The notes beneath the pieces are model-generated. The model did no database searches. It was not told where the DNA came from and saw nothing but the letters and a program-made list of their open reading frames with translations. From DATKUK01 sp035530655 (GTDB lineage Bacteria > Planctomycetota > Phycisphaerae > UBA1845 > DATKUK01), in assembly GCA_035530655.1 (NCBI GenBank), contig DATKUK010000142.1, forward strand, positions 1 through 64,000: a stretch of DNA of 64,000 bases, given 5' to 3'. Each line of letters opens with the position of its first letter. Position 1 is the first letter of the stretch. Positions 42,147-51,002 of the stretch are shown in pieces. The position numbers and the translations under genes are program-made.

Positions 42147-42344
42147 TATGTCATGTCCGCCGTTGCTCGTCGAGGCAAAGCACCTTGACCGCGGCGCAGG
42201 TAGCGTTATAGTGGTGACTGGCGTTGAGAGGACGCCTCCCGGCCTGCGGGAAGGACCGAGTTCACCTTTCACGGAATGTGCGAATGCCTTCTTTTCCGCC
42301 CATGAAGGCAGGCCCCGGGCGCGAGATGGAAAGGAAGGTTTCTC

Positions 42345-43220
42345 ATGTCGGCTGCGCTTCCTGCACAACCCAACCTGCGGCAGATCAAGAACCAGGCCAA
42401 GGACATCCTCCATGCCCATCGGAGGGGTGATCCATCATGCTGCGATGTTCTGCGGCACCTTCGTCAGTTCGCCGGCTGTTCGGATGACGTTGTTCTCGCT
42501 GCCGACGTCCGGCTCAGCGACGTGCAGTTCGCCTTGGCGATGTACTACGGGTTCCAGAGCTGGAACGAACTGAGAGTCGCCGTGGAGGCCACGACAGGGC
42601 CCTCGCAGGCTGGCCAGTGGCTGCCCCTGTTCGATGGAACGAACCTCTCCCGTTGGTGGATTGATGATCCCGACGCGATGGCGGTCGAGCGCGACGTGCT
42701 GGTGTTCCGCGACAGAGCTGTCCGTGCCGAAGTCGGCGGAATGTCGTGGGACGACTATATCCTTAGTGCCGAGATCCGGCTTCGGAGGACCCGCCAGGAT
42801 GCTCAGTATTGCTTGCAGTTAACCGGCAACGGGACGCAGATCTACTGCCAACTGATGCCCGGGCATGCGATACTGGGATACTACTGCCCTGAGCCCCCCG
42901 AGAAGCCTAAGGGGTTTACGCCGCTACAAGCAACGGACACGGACGTGCCCGAGGGAAGATGGTTCGAGTACCAGATGAAGGCCGAGGGCGGGGCCGTTGC
43001 GGCGATCGTGAATGGCCAAGCGGCGCTCTCTGCGTCTGTTCCCGGCGGCACGCGCGGTATGCCCGGCATGCTGGTGAACCAGTTGCACCACACCGAGGTG
43101 CGCGTACGCAACATTCGGATCAGGTTTCTTTCGCCGACAGACGAGCAGTTGCGCGAGTACGGCACGGACGCCAGCACGAACTGGCTTCGCCATAAGGAGG
43201 CTGATCGCCAAGCCCGGTGA
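42345..43220 (+). CDS. DUF1080 (3-keto-disaccharide hydrolase-like) protein with a helical N-terminal domain
   Basis: The protein has 291 residues, and GGAAGG precedes the ATG. Residues ~1-80 are a helical domain (LRQIKNQAKDILHAHRRGDP, SDVQFALAMYYGFQSWNEL) of the kind that often precedes ankyrin repeats in planctomycete and actinobacterial proteins. Residues ~90-265 are a concanavalin-like jelly roll: QWLPLFDGTNLSRWWIDDPD, MSWDDYILSAEIRLRRT, PEGRWFEYQMKAEGGAVAAI and VNGQAAL. DUF1080 domains hydrolyse 3-keto-glycosides or bind sugars. There is no signal peptide, so this copy should act inside the cell. The combination of the two domains is unusual. Nearby oxidoreductase and epimerase genes fit keto-sugar chemistry. 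Confidence 0.82.
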   Translation: MSAALPAQPNLRQIKNQAKDILHAHRRGDPSCCDVLRHLRQFAGCSDDVVLAADVRLSDVQFALAMYYGFQSWNELRVAVEATTGPSQAGQWLPLFDGTNLSRWWIDDPDAMAVERDVLVFRDRAVRAEVGGMSWDDYILSAEIRLRRTRQDAQYCLQLTGNGTQIYCQLMPGHAILGYYCPEPPEKPKGFTPLQATDTDVPEGRWFEYQMKAEGGAVAAIVNGQAALSASVPGGTRGMPGMLVNQLHHTEVRVRNIRIRFLSPTDEQLREYGTDASTNWLRHKEADRQAR

Positions 43221-43323
43221 ACGCAGGAATCTTGCCTGGCAGGGGCACCGTCTGGCGCGTCAGGGCGGCGGGCTCCGTTCGGCCTCCTGGGTCGCCCTGG
43301 CGAGTGGGGCGTGTTGGTGTTGC

Positions 43324-44496
43324 TCATGACCGATCGGGCGGGTCGCCCCAATCGGGCACATCGAGTAGCTCGGCGCGTGTTTGGGCCGACTTGTGGGCCA
43401 TCACGCCCGGCGCCATGTAGCGCACCGCCTGCCATACGTTGATGGCTGGGTGTCGGTCCTCGGCTACGGCGGAGACGAACTCATGGACGAGGTACGCGTG
43501 CGATCCGCCGTGCCCGCCGTAGACGTCCTTGCCGCCTATTGCCTGAAACGCCTTATGCACCTCGGGAGGCAGCGGGTCGCGCATGTCCTCGACGGTGAGG
43601 GCGGTCCATTGCTCTTTCGTGACCCACCGATCCTCGCGAAACGACCCTTCGGTGCCAAAGATGCGGAACATCTCCTCACCGGTGTGTCCGATCATACGCG
43701 ATTCGCAAATCCGCATGGTTGCGCCGTTGCTCATGCGGAACAGGGCTGTCTCGTTGGCGAAGCTGTCGCCGAAGAAGTCGTCGTCGGGCGGTCCGGGCTG
43801 GCCCCAGGCGCTGACCTTGACGGCATGGGCGCCCATGACGCAGATCGGTCCGCTGACCGAGTGGGTAGGGTAGTGCATGGGTCCGCCGACAACGCCTTTG
43901 TCCTTGTACTGCTGCGACAGCGCCGTCCATTCGCGCCCGGCCTTGCTGTTGAGTCGGTGGCGCTGCACGTCGCGCAGGTTGCAGGAAGGTAAGTCGACGT
44001 CGTGGAAGTATTGCGCATCGGCGTGGACGAATCGGCCGAACGCGCCTTCGGCTGCGCGTCGTCGGCAGTACATCGCCTGGGGGCGGTAGTAAGTGGTTTC
44101 GCCGAGCATGTAGTGCTGCCCGGTTTGCCGGCAGGTGTCGACGAGCTTGTCGCACCATTCGAGGATTTCGTCGCCGTCGGGCAGGCTGACGATGGGCACG
44201 GCGCTGTAGACATGTTTGCCCGCCTCCATCGCCTGGATGCACTGGGCGGCGTGCAGCCAGGGCTGCGTGATGATCACCAGTGCGTCGAGGTCGGCTTTGC
44301 AGATTTGCTCCAGTGACAAATAGGCGTCTGAGGGTTTGAACTTTGCCTTGAAGCTCTCGCGGTCGGCGAACTGCTCGATCCGCTCGGGCTCGCGGTCGCA
44401 CAGGGCGACGCGGTCGACCAGCGGATGGCTGCGAAACAGCTCGGCAAAGGACGATCCGAACGCGCCGAGCCCCACCAGACCCAAACTGATTCCCAT
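43324..44496 (-). CDS. Gfo/Idh/MocA family oxidoreductase
   Basis: The protein has 390 residues from ATG 44496 after GGGAGG. The N-terminal NAD(P)-binding Rossmann motif is SLGLVGLGAFGSSFAELF (GxGxxG). The family EKP-like strand is KHVYSAVPIVSLPDGDEI; the usual E-K-P is A-V-P here, so the lysine normally involved in catalysis is missing. The C-terminal domain holds GGPMHYPTHSVSGPICVMGA, with His residues in the substrate site, and FGTEGSFRED. These enzymes oxidise or reduce sugars and polyols. Together with the neighbouring epimerase and DUF1080 genes it suggests a keto-sugar pathway, but the missing lysine leaves its activity open. Confidence 0.8.
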   Translation of the reverse strand: MGISLGLVGLGAFGSSFAELFRSHPLVDRVALCDREPERIEQFADRESFKAKFKPSDAYLSLEQICKADLDALVIITQPWLHAAQCIQAMEAGKHVYSAVPIVSLPDGDEILEWCDKLVDTCRQTGQHYMLGETTYYRPQAMYCRRRAAEGAFGRFVHADAQYFHDVDLPSCNLRDVQRHRLNSKAGREWTALSQQYKDKGVVGGPMHYPTHSVSGPICVMGAHAVKVSAWGQPGPPDDDFFGDSFANETALFRMSNGATMRICESRMIGHTGEEMFRIFGTEGSFREDRWVTKEQWTALTVEDMRDPLPPEVHKAFQAIGGKDVYGGHGGSHAYLVHEFVSAVAEDRHPAINVWQAVRYMAPGVMAHKSAQTRAELLDVPDWGDPPDRS

Positions 44497-44691
44497 ATTC
44501 GGCCTCCCGAAGCAAGCGACGGGCCCGCAACACCGCACACCAGCCGGCTGTCCCGTGTGGGACAACGATTGGTACCAACTTAGCGGGGCCTCGGCATTGT
44601 GCAATGATTGCATTTGCAGGCTTTTCTGCGAGAAAGCGGCCTCTTATGCTAAGCCCTTCGGCGAGCCAGGCAGGCTAAGCGAGGGCGTACG

Positions 44692-45714
44692 TTGGCAGCG
44701 ACGGGTGAACACGGTTCGACGCGTGCCGGAAAGGCCTATAGACTCCGCTCAGCGATCTGGTCGGCGGCGCTGATCCCCTTCGTGTTCCTGCCCTACCGGT
44801 GGCTATGGATTTCCTGCGGGCTGGGGGCCACACCGATCGTTGTGGCCAGGCACGTCCGTTGGTCCGCTCTTGTGCGACGTGATGGTACGCTGGTGATCGG
44901 GTCGGTGGTGGTCCTGGTGGTAAGGACCGCACTCGACCCTGCTTGGTGGGTCCCTTGGATAGGGGTTCTGGTTTTTGTATGTGCGGGACGTACCCGAGGC
45001 TGGTGGTTGGGGAAACGGCCTGTTGCCGCGATTTGCGTTTTATGGATGACGTCTGTTGCCGTGCTGTGGCGCCCGGATATTTGGCGCCTGGCAGCCGATG
45101 GTGATCGGCGCGTAGATCCAGATGCCGTGTTGGTGTGTGCCGGCGACAGTCTGACCTCGGGTCTGACGCCAGGGTCGGATGCAGACACGTATGTGGCACA
45201 CCTTCGCAAGGCCCTAGGCTGCACAGTAGTCAACGCGGGGGCGCCGAGCGATCGTGTTGGTGATCTGCTGGCGAGATTGGACAAGGATGTATTAAGCCGA
45301 AGCGCGACGGCCACACTGGTCTTCATCGGCGGCAACGACTATCTCGATGGTACTTCGCGACGGGAGTTTGCGCGGCAACTCGACCAAGTCGCCTCGCGTA
45401 TTGCCGACAGCGGGTCGAAAATAATTATAGTGGAGGTCCCCAGCGGAATCATCTGGAATCCGTACGCGGGTGTCTATCGGAAGGTCGCACATCGGTATAA
45501 CGCGTTCTTGGTGCCCGAATCACGCTTGCGGTGGTGGTACACAGTGGAGTTGCTTGCACGTGACCACCTGGATCATCCTTTGACCCTCGATGGGATACAC
45601 CTTTCGCCCGTTGGCGCGGAGAAAGTGGCCGAGTGGCTTGAGCCTTATGTTGCCCGGGTGCTTGCGGAATCTGAGAATGCTGCCGGTCTCCTGCACGGAC
45701 GGGTCCAGGAATAA
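44692..45714 (+). CDS. Membrane-anchored SGNH/GDSL hydrolase
   Basis: The protein has 340 residues. Residues ~20-125 contain three to four hydrophobic helices (IWSAALIPFVFLPYRWLWIS, LVIGSVVVLVVRTAL, WVPWIGVLVFVCAG, AAICVLWMTSVAVLW). The catalytic domain begins at ~145 with VCAGDSLTSG (block I Ser), followed by an NAGAPSD Gly block, FIGGNDYLDG (block III Asn) and DGIHLSPVGAEKVAEWL (block V Asp and His). The set S-G-N-H is complete. Members remove acyl or acetyl groups from lipids or polysaccharides. The start is uncertain: TTG 44692 is used for lack of a good ATG. Confidence 0.8.
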   Translation: MAATGEHGSTRAGKAYRLRSAIWSAALIPFVFLPYRWLWISCGLGATPIVVARHVRWSALVRRDGTLVIGSVVVLVVRTALDPAWWVPWIGVLVFVCAGRTRGWWLGKRPVAAICVLWMTSVAVLWRPDIWRLAADGDRRVDPDAVLVCAGDSLTSGLTPGSDADTYVAHLRKALGCTVVNAGAPSDRVGDLLARLDKDVLSRSATATLVFIGGNDYLDGTSRREFARQLDQVASRIADSGSKIIIVEVPSGIIWNPYAGVYRKVAHRYNAFLVPESRLRWWYTVELLARDHLDHPLTLDGIHLSPVGAEKVAEWLEPYVARVLAESENAAGLLHGRVQE

Positions 45715-45861
45715 TCCCTGTTTTTCCCAAGCTTTCCGCAGCAGGCGCTGATAGGATGCCCTAGGCGTGCACGGTTTGGGCCGGCCCTTCAGACTGCGTG
45801 GTCCGCACGGCAAGGGCGAGGGGCTTGGTGGAGCGGACGACCGAGAGAAAGGAGGCCTGGA

Positions 45862-46290
45862 ATGGCTGCAGCGAAGACGGGCGACACCGTGAAGGTCCAC
45901 TACACCGGCAGACTGGAGGACGGGACGGAGTTTGATTCGTCCACCGATCGCGATCCGTTGGAGTTCAAGCTAGGCGACGAGGAGGTGATTCCGGGTTTCG
46001 AGCAAGCGGTGGAGGGGATGGAGGTGAATGAATCCAAGACGGTGACCATACCGGTAGATGATGCCTACGGCGAACGGCGCGATGATCTGGTGATGGACGT
46101 GGCCCGGGGAGAATTTCCCGAGGGCGTCGATCCGGAGATCGGTCAGCACTTCAGGGTTTGCCAGAAGGACGGTCATGAGATCAGCGTCGTGGTCACCGAT
46201 GTGGGCGAGTCGCAAGTGACGATGGATGCCAACCATCCATTGGCCGGAAAGGATCTGACATTCGACATTCGGCTGGTTGCCGTCGCGTAA
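45862..46290 (+). CDS. slyD: FKBP-type peptidyl-prolyl cis-trans isomerase, SlyD-like
   Basis: The protein has 142 residues, with GGAGG six bases before the ATG. The FKBP domain (residues ~1-70) has VKVHYTGRLEDGTEFDSSTD and GFEQAVEGMEVNESKTVTIP. An insert-in-flap chaperone domain follows (YGERRDDLVMDVARGEFPEG), then VTMDANHPLAGKDLTFDIRL, the SlyD/FkpA hallmark. The His/Cys-rich metal-binding tail of E. coli SlyD is absent. It acts as a folding helper in the cytoplasm. A strong terminator follows (46461-46491), so it is not cotranscribed with iorA. Confidence 0.92.
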   Translation: MAAAKTGDTVKVHYTGRLEDGTEFDSSTDRDPLEFKLGDEEVIPGFEQAVEGMEVNESKTVTIPVDDAYGERRDDLVMDVARGEFPEGVDPEIGQHFRVCQKDGHEISVVVTDVGESQVTMDANHPLAGKDLTFDIRLVAVA

Positions 46291-46460
46291 GTTTCCCGTC
46301 GGCACTGTACGGCTAGCCGAGCTGAGATGGAGATGTCCGGCATGGCCGGCGAGCGGGACGGCCGGACGGGCCAGAGGCCACGTACGCCATGCCGGCCGGC
46401 TTGATTGTCCCGGGCGCGTGGTTATTCTTGATTTAGAATGCGTAGCTGAGGGCGCTAGCG

Positions 46461-46491
46461 GCCCCGCCGGATGACGGTGTGGGGCTTTTTT
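46461..46491 (+). terminator. Intrinsic terminator after slyD
   Basis: GCCCC (46461-46465) pairs with GGGGC (46481-46485), with further CCG/CGG pairs inside, and TTTTTT (46486-46491) follows. It overlaps an in-frame ATG (46471) of iorA, one reason to place the iorA start at 46519. A GC-rich palindrome, CCGGCATGGC...GCCATGCCGG, lies just before it (46337-46395). Confidence 0.75.
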
Positions 46492-46518
46492 CCGTCCGTG
46501 CCGGGCAGCGGTAGTGGA

Positions 46519-48126
46519 ATGGGCGCAAGCGAACGGCGACTAGCAAGCGGCAACGAAGCGGTAGCCAAGGCGGCGTGGGATGCGGGGGTGGCGTTGGGGG
46601 CGGGCTATCCGGGCACGCCGTCGACGGAAATCCTCGAGATCTTCTCGATGCTGGGCGGCAGGGCTCAGTGGTCGCCCAACGAGAAGGTGGCGCTGGAAGT
46701 GGCGCTGGGGGCGGCGTTCGGTGGGGCGCGTGCGATCGTAACGATGAAGCACGTGGGCCTGAACGTAGCGGCCGACCCGCTGTTCACGGCTGCCTACACG
46801 GGCGTGAGCGGCGCGCTGATCGTGGCGGTGGCCGACGATCCGGGGATGGCGTCGAGCCAGAACGAGCAGGACAGCCGTCGCTACGCGGTGGCTGCGGGCC
46901 TGCCGATGTTCGAGCCGTCGGACAGCCAGGAGGCGTACGACTTTGTGGCGAGGGCGATCGAGGTGTCCGAGCGGTGGTGCATTCCGGTGCTGCTGCGGCT
47001 GAGCACTCGCGTCTCGCACTCGAAGTCGATCGTGCAGGCCCGCCAACAGCCCGGTCCGAAGCAGCCGCCGCATTTCGAGCGCGACATCCAGGGCCGCGTG
47101 ATGATTCCCGCCTATGCCCGGCCGGCCCACGTGCGGTTGCGGCGGAAGCTCACCGAGATTCAGGCGTGGAACGAGCAGGAAGGGCCGAACCGGGTGGAGG
47201 ACGGCAGCGGCGCATTGGGGATCATCACGTCGGGCATCTCCTACCAGCATGCGCGAGAGGCGGCGTCGGACGCTTCGGTGCTGAAGCTGGGCATGACCCA
47301 TCCGCTGCCGGTTGAAATGATTCGGACGTTCGTCGATGTGGTCGATCGCTGCGTGGTCGTGGAGGAGGGCGATCCGTATCTGGTCGAAGCCATTCGCACA
47401 GCCGGTGTGGCGGTCGAGGACAAGCCGGCGATGTATCGCTTCGGCGAGTTGACCGTGGGTCGGGTGCGGCGAATTCTGGCGGGCGACGATAGCCCCGAGC
47501 CGGTTCCGCCGCGGGGCAAGCCGCCGGCGTTGTGCCAGGGCTGTCCGCATCGGACGGTGTTCGGCCTGCTGCACGAGATGGACTGCATCGTCGCGGGCGA
47601 CATCGGCTGCTATACGTTGGGGGTCCTGCCGCCGTTCGAGGCGATGGACAGTTGCGTGTGCATGGGCGCGGCCATCGGCGTGGGGCTGGGCCTGCGACAT
47701 GTACTGCCCGACGATCAGGCGCGCCGCGTGGTCAGCGTGATCGGCGACAGCACGTTCGTACACAGCGGCATCACCGGGCTGGTGGAGATGGTGTACAACC
47801 CTCCACCGACGGGACACATCGTCATTATTCTCGATAACGGCACGACAGCCATGACCGGCTTTCAGGAGCACCCGGGCACGGGACGTTCGCTGGCTCACAA
47901 GGCGACGGGGCAGGTGGTGTTCGAGGAGTTGGCCCGCTCGCTGGGCGTCGGGAAGGTGGCGGTGATCGATCCGATCAAGGATTCTGAAAGCCTGGCGAAC
48001 ACGTTGCGCGAGTACCTGGCCAGTGGCCAGTTGTGTCTGATTGTCGTACGTCGGACGTGCCTGCTGGCGGCTGGGCGGATCCGTAGGTATGCCGAAGCTT
48101 CTGATACGTCGGGCACCGGAGGGTAG
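46519..48126 (+). CDS. iorA: Indolepyruvate:ferredoxin oxidoreductase, alpha subunit, without the ferredoxin domain
   Basis: The protein has 535 residues. It decarboxylates aryl- or branched-chain pyruvates to acyl-CoA with TPP and passes electrons to ferredoxin. The N-terminal pyrimidine domain begins LASGNEAVAKAAWDAGVALG, with GYPGTPSTEIL and WSPNEKVALEVALGAA (activating Glu). The middle has TRVSHSK. The TPP-binding part has LCQGCPHRTVF, GDIGCYTLG and GDSTFVHSG...IILDNGTTAMTG, a good GDS-N motif. Normal IorA is about 600-640 residues and ends in two [4Fe-4S] clusters; here the chain stops after LCLIVVRRTCLLAAGRIRRY with no CxxCxxC motif. iorB follows after 5 bp. Confidence 0.9.
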   Translation: MGASERRLASGNEAVAKAAWDAGVALGAGYPGTPSTEILEIFSMLGGRAQWSPNEKVALEVALGAAFGGARAIVTMKHVGLNVAADPLFTAAYTGVSGALIVAVADDPGMASSQNEQDSRRYAVAAGLPMFEPSDSQEAYDFVARAIEVSERWCIPVLLRLSTRVSHSKSIVQARQQPGPKQPPHFERDIQGRVMIPAYARPAHVRLRRKLTEIQAWNEQEGPNRVEDGSGALGIITSGISYQHAREAASDASVLKLGMTHPLPVEMIRTFVDVVDRCVVVEEGDPYLVEAIRTAGVAVEDKPAMYRFGELTVGRVRRILAGDDSPEPVPPRGKPPALCQGCPHRTVFGLLHEMDCIVAGDIGCYTLGVLPPFEAMDSCVCMGAAIGVGLGLRHVLPDDQARRVVSVIGDSTFVHSGITGLVEMVYNPPPTGHIVIILDNGTTAMTGFQEHPGTGRSLAHKATGQVVFEELARSLGVGKVAVIDPIKDSESLANTLREYLASGQLCLIVVRRTCLLAAGRIRRYAEASDTSGTGG

Positions 48127-48131
48127 CGCCG

Positions 48132-48614
48132 GTGGATGATCGGGTGATCAACATCGTTGTGGCGGGCCTGGGCGGGCAAGGTGTCTTGACGGCTTCGGAC
48201 ATCCTGGCGGATGCGGCATTTCGCAGCGGGTACGATGTCAAGAAGGCCGAGATACATGGGATGAGCCAGCGTGGCGGGTCGGTGACCAGCGACGTTCGGT
48301 TCGGCCGGCGGGTGTACAGCCCGATGGTGCCGGTGGGCGAGGCTGACTACCTCCTGGTGCTCGAACCGACGCAACTTGAGCCGAACCGGCACTACCTCAA
48401 GCCCGGTGGCGTGGTGATTACCCCCGATCAGGTGGACGCTGACTCGCTGCCGAGTCGGCGGAGTCTCAATGTGGCGCTGCTGGGGGTGTTGTCGACGCAA
48501 CTGGACATTCCTGATCGCACGTGGCTCGGGGCGTTGTCCGCACGTTTGTCCGAGAGGCTGTTGGAGCCGAACAGGCAGGCCTTTCAGGTGGGTCGCACGT
48601 CGATCCCTAAGTGA
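48132..48614 (+). CDS. iorB: Indolepyruvate:ferredoxin oxidoreductase, beta subunit
   Basis: This 160-residue gamma-type POR subunit is somewhat shorter than usual (about 190). The opening INIVVAGLGGQGVLTASDIL carries the GxGGQG motif, and AEIHGMSQRGGSVTSDVRFG is the conserved IorB segment. The region near ADYLLVLEPTQLEPNRHYLK is also typical. It starts with GTG 48132, 5 bp from iorA, in the arrangement iorAB. It completes the heterodimer that oxidises aryl-pyruvates. The C-terminal helix is shortened. Confidence 0.9.
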   Translation: MDDRVINIVVAGLGGQGVLTASDILADAAFRSGYDVKKAEIHGMSQRGGSVTSDVRFGRRVYSPMVPVGEADYLLVLEPTQLEPNRHYLKPGGVVITPDQVDADSLPSRRSLNVALLGVLSTQLDIPDRTWLGALSARLSERLLEPNRQAFQVGRTSIPK

Positions 48615-48872
48615 TTGTAAAAAAACGGCTTATGGTTTGTTCTGGGGGGGCGGACGCAGCCCGTTGCCGAACGGCTGTGCCGGTCGACTGCCATGCCGGC
48701 AGGCTGACAGCCGAAGCCTGATGTGGACGCGGTGGCGGCCCCGGCGCGGGTGCGCGGGGTTGACGGGGTCGAAAGGGATCAGCAGAATAACATGTTCGGA
48801 TGTATCGGAAGCGCGGTTCGCGTGTGGGGAGCCTTTCCTGTGTCGGGTCGGTGATAAAGGAAGGAGTTGATT

Positions 48873-50033
48873 ATGAGGACGTGCAGTGTGGTGGCGCTGT
48901 GTGTGGCGACATTCTGTTCGGGCTTGGCTGCCCAGGAGGCCGAGCCGGTCAAGATCGGGGCGCTGTTTGCGGTGACGGGTCCGGCATCGTTCTTGGGCCG
49001 ACCCGAGGCGAACACAGCCGAGATGCTCGCCGATCAGATCAACGAGGCCGGGGGCATCAACGGCCGGAAGGTGGAGATCCTGGTTCGGGATACGGCCGGC
49101 GACCCGCAGAAGACGGTTGCGCGGGCGGTGGAGCTGATCAGCAAGGACAACGTGGTGGCGATTGTGGGTCCGTCGCGCAGCGGCAGCAGTATGGCGGTGA
49201 TTCCGATTGTCACGAAGCACGAGGTGCCATTGATTTCGTGCGCCGCGGCGGAGGGCATCGTCTTGCCCGTGGAGCAGCGCAAGTGGGTGTTCAAGACTCC
49301 ACAGAAGGACAGTCAGGTCATTCGCCACATCTACATGAAGATGAAAGACATGGGCCTGAGCAAGGCGGGCATCATCACCGGCACGACGGGTTTTGGTGAT
49401 GCGGGCCGCAAGCAACTGCTCAAACTGGCGGACGAGATGGGCATCGAGATCGTTGCCGACGAGACCTACCCGCCCACGGCGACGGACATGACGGCACAGT
49501 TGACGAAGATCAAGGCGAGCGGCGCTGAGGCGGTAATCAACTGGTCGATCGTGGAGGCCCAGGCGATCGTTCCGAAGAACATGAAGCAGTTGAAGATGGA
49601 CGTTCCGTTTTTCCAGAGTCACGGGTTTGGGAACATCAAGTTTGCCGAGAAGTGCGGGCTTGCGGGCGAAGGAATCATGTTCCCGGCGGGTCGTATTCTG
49701 GCGGTGGAGGACTTGCCGGACGATCATCCGCAGAAGGCTCCGTGCCTGAAGTACAAACAGGATTACGAGGCACGGTTCAAGGAGCCGGTCAGCACGTTCG
49801 GCGGGCACGCGTACGACGCGATCATGATCGTGGTCAAGGCGATCGAGAAGGCGGGGCCCGATCGGGCGAAGGTGCGTGACGCCATCGAGGCCACCAAGGG
49901 GTTTGCCGGTACGGGCGGCGTGTTCAACATGAGCCCGGAGGATCACAATGGTCTGGGCATGGACGCGCTGGAGTGGCTGACGGTCAAGGACGGGAAGTTC
50001 ACGCTGCTTTCGAAGGTTGAAAAGGCGGAGTAA
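48873..50033 (+). CDS. livK: Branched-chain/aromatic amino acid ABC transporter, periplasmic binding protein
   Basis: The protein has 386 residues from ATG 48873, with AAGGAAGGAG upstream (48858-48866). The signal peptide MRTCSVVALCVATFCSGLAA is followed by a type I periplasmic binding fold. Evidence includes VKIGALFAVTGPASFLGRPE, INEAGGINGRKVEILVRDTA, VVAIVGPSRSGSSMAVIPIV and FGGHAYDAIMIVVKAIEKAG. The length is normal for LivK/LivJ. It is the first gene of the transporter run and ends in a strong intragenic-operon terminator, which would favour extra binding protein over membrane parts. Ligand specificity (branched-chain or aromatic amino acid, or carboxylate) is not known. Confidence 0.92.
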   Translation: MRTCSVVALCVATFCSGLAAQEAEPVKIGALFAVTGPASFLGRPEANTAEMLADQINEAGGINGRKVEILVRDTAGDPQKTVARAVELISKDNVVAIVGPSRSGSSMAVIPIVTKHEVPLISCAAAEGIVLPVEQRKWVFKTPQKDSQVIRHIYMKMKDMGLSKAGIITGTTGFGDAGRKQLLKLADEMGIEIVADETYPPTATDMTAQLTKIKASGAEAVINWSIVEAQAIVPKNMKQLKMDVPFFQSHGFGNIKFAEKCGLAGEGIMFPAGRILAVEDLPDDHPQKAPCLKYKQDYEARFKEPVSTFGGHAYDAIMIVVKAIEKAGPDRAKVRDAIEATKGFAGTGGVFNMSPEDHNGLGMDALEWLTVKDGKFTLLSKVEKAE

Positions 50034-50052
50034 CTTTAACGGCGTCGGAATC

Positions 50053-50090
50053 GGGCGGGTCGGTGCCGACGGGGGCCGACCCGCCCTTTT
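50053..50090 (+). terminator. Strong hairpin between livK and livH (partial terminator)
   Basis: GGGCGGGTCGG (50053-50063) and CCGACCCGCCC (50076-50086) form an 11-bp stem with a 12-base loop, followed by TTTT (50087-50090). It lies inside the transporter operon, 14 bases before livH. Confidence 0.75.
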
Positions 50091-50103
50091 ATAGGGTTGT
50101 GCT

Positions 50104-51000
50104 TTGACGTTTGCGTATCTGCTTCAGCTCGTGTTTGCCGGGATCGCAGCGGGCAGCATCTATGCAATGGTGGCGTTGGGCTTCAACGTCATCTACAACA
50201 CGACGGGCATCATCAACTTCGCGCAGGGCGAGTTCGTGATGATCGGGGGGATGCTGGCGGTGACGCTGACGCAGACGGCGGGGGTTCCGGTCTGGCTGGC
50301 GCTGCCGGTGGCGGTGGTGGTGACGGCGGGCGTGGGGGCGCTGGTGGAGCTGGTCTTCATCGAGCCGCTACGGAGCCCATCGGTGCTGCGGATGATCGTG
50401 ATCACGATCGGCGTGGCGATCATTCTTCGAGAGGCGGCCTTGCACGTCTGGGACGAGCAGATGCGGGCCATGCCGCCTTTTATCGGAGATGAGACAAGCA
50501 GCTACGAGTTCATGGGGGCATTCTTTAAGCCCCAGGCGTTCTGGATCATTGGTGCGCTGGTGGTGTCGGTGATCGCGCTGGAGGCATTCTTCCGTTTGAC
50601 GATCACCGGTCAGGCCATGCGTGCGGTGGCCGATCAGCGGGATGCGGCGGCGCTGGTGGGCATCGCCCCCAAGCGGATGGTACTGTTGTCGTTCGTGGTG
50701 GCAGCGGGTCTGGGTGGACTGGCGGGGGTGGTGGTGACGCCCGACACGCAAATTGCCTACAACGTGGGCACGGAGTTGGCGATCTGGGGGTTCCTGGCGA
50801 TGGTGATCGGTGGGCTGGGTAGTGCGGCCGGGGCGATCGCCGGCGGGCTGCTGATCGGGGTGATGCTGAAGGTAGCCGACGGGGTCCTGCCGCCGGACTA
50901 CCGAACGGGGCTGGTGTTTGTGTTGCTGCTGGTTCTGCTGGCGGTTCGACCGACGGGTATTCTGGGTTCGCGGGCGCGTGCCCGGCTGCGGGAGTTTTAG
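50104..51000 (+). CDS. livH: Branched-chain amino acid ABC transporter, permease LivH
   Basis: This 298-residue inner-membrane permease has about eight hydrophobic helices. The N-terminus LLQLVFAGIAAGSIYAMVAL and FNVIYNTTGIINFAQGEFVM are typical of LivH. The cytoplasmic EAA-like segment ITGQAMRAVADQRDAAALVG contacts the ATPases. It starts with TTG 50104, the only start that keeps the first helix. With LivM it forms the channel. Confidence 0.92.
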   Translation: MTFAYLLQLVFAGIAAGSIYAMVALGFNVIYNTTGIINFAQGEFVMIGGMLAVTLTQTAGVPVWLALPVAVVVTAGVGALVELVFIEPLRSPSVLRMIVITIGVAIILREAALHVWDEQMRAMPPFIGDETSSYEFMGAFFKPQAFWIIGALVVSVIALEAFFRLTITGQAMRAVADQRDAAALVGIAPKRMVLLSFVVAAGLGGLAGVVVTPDTQIAYNVGTELAIWGFLAMVIGGLGSAAGAIAGGLLIGVMLKVADGVLPPDYRTGLVFVLLLVLLAVRPTGILGSRARARLREF

Positions 51001-51002
51001 AG

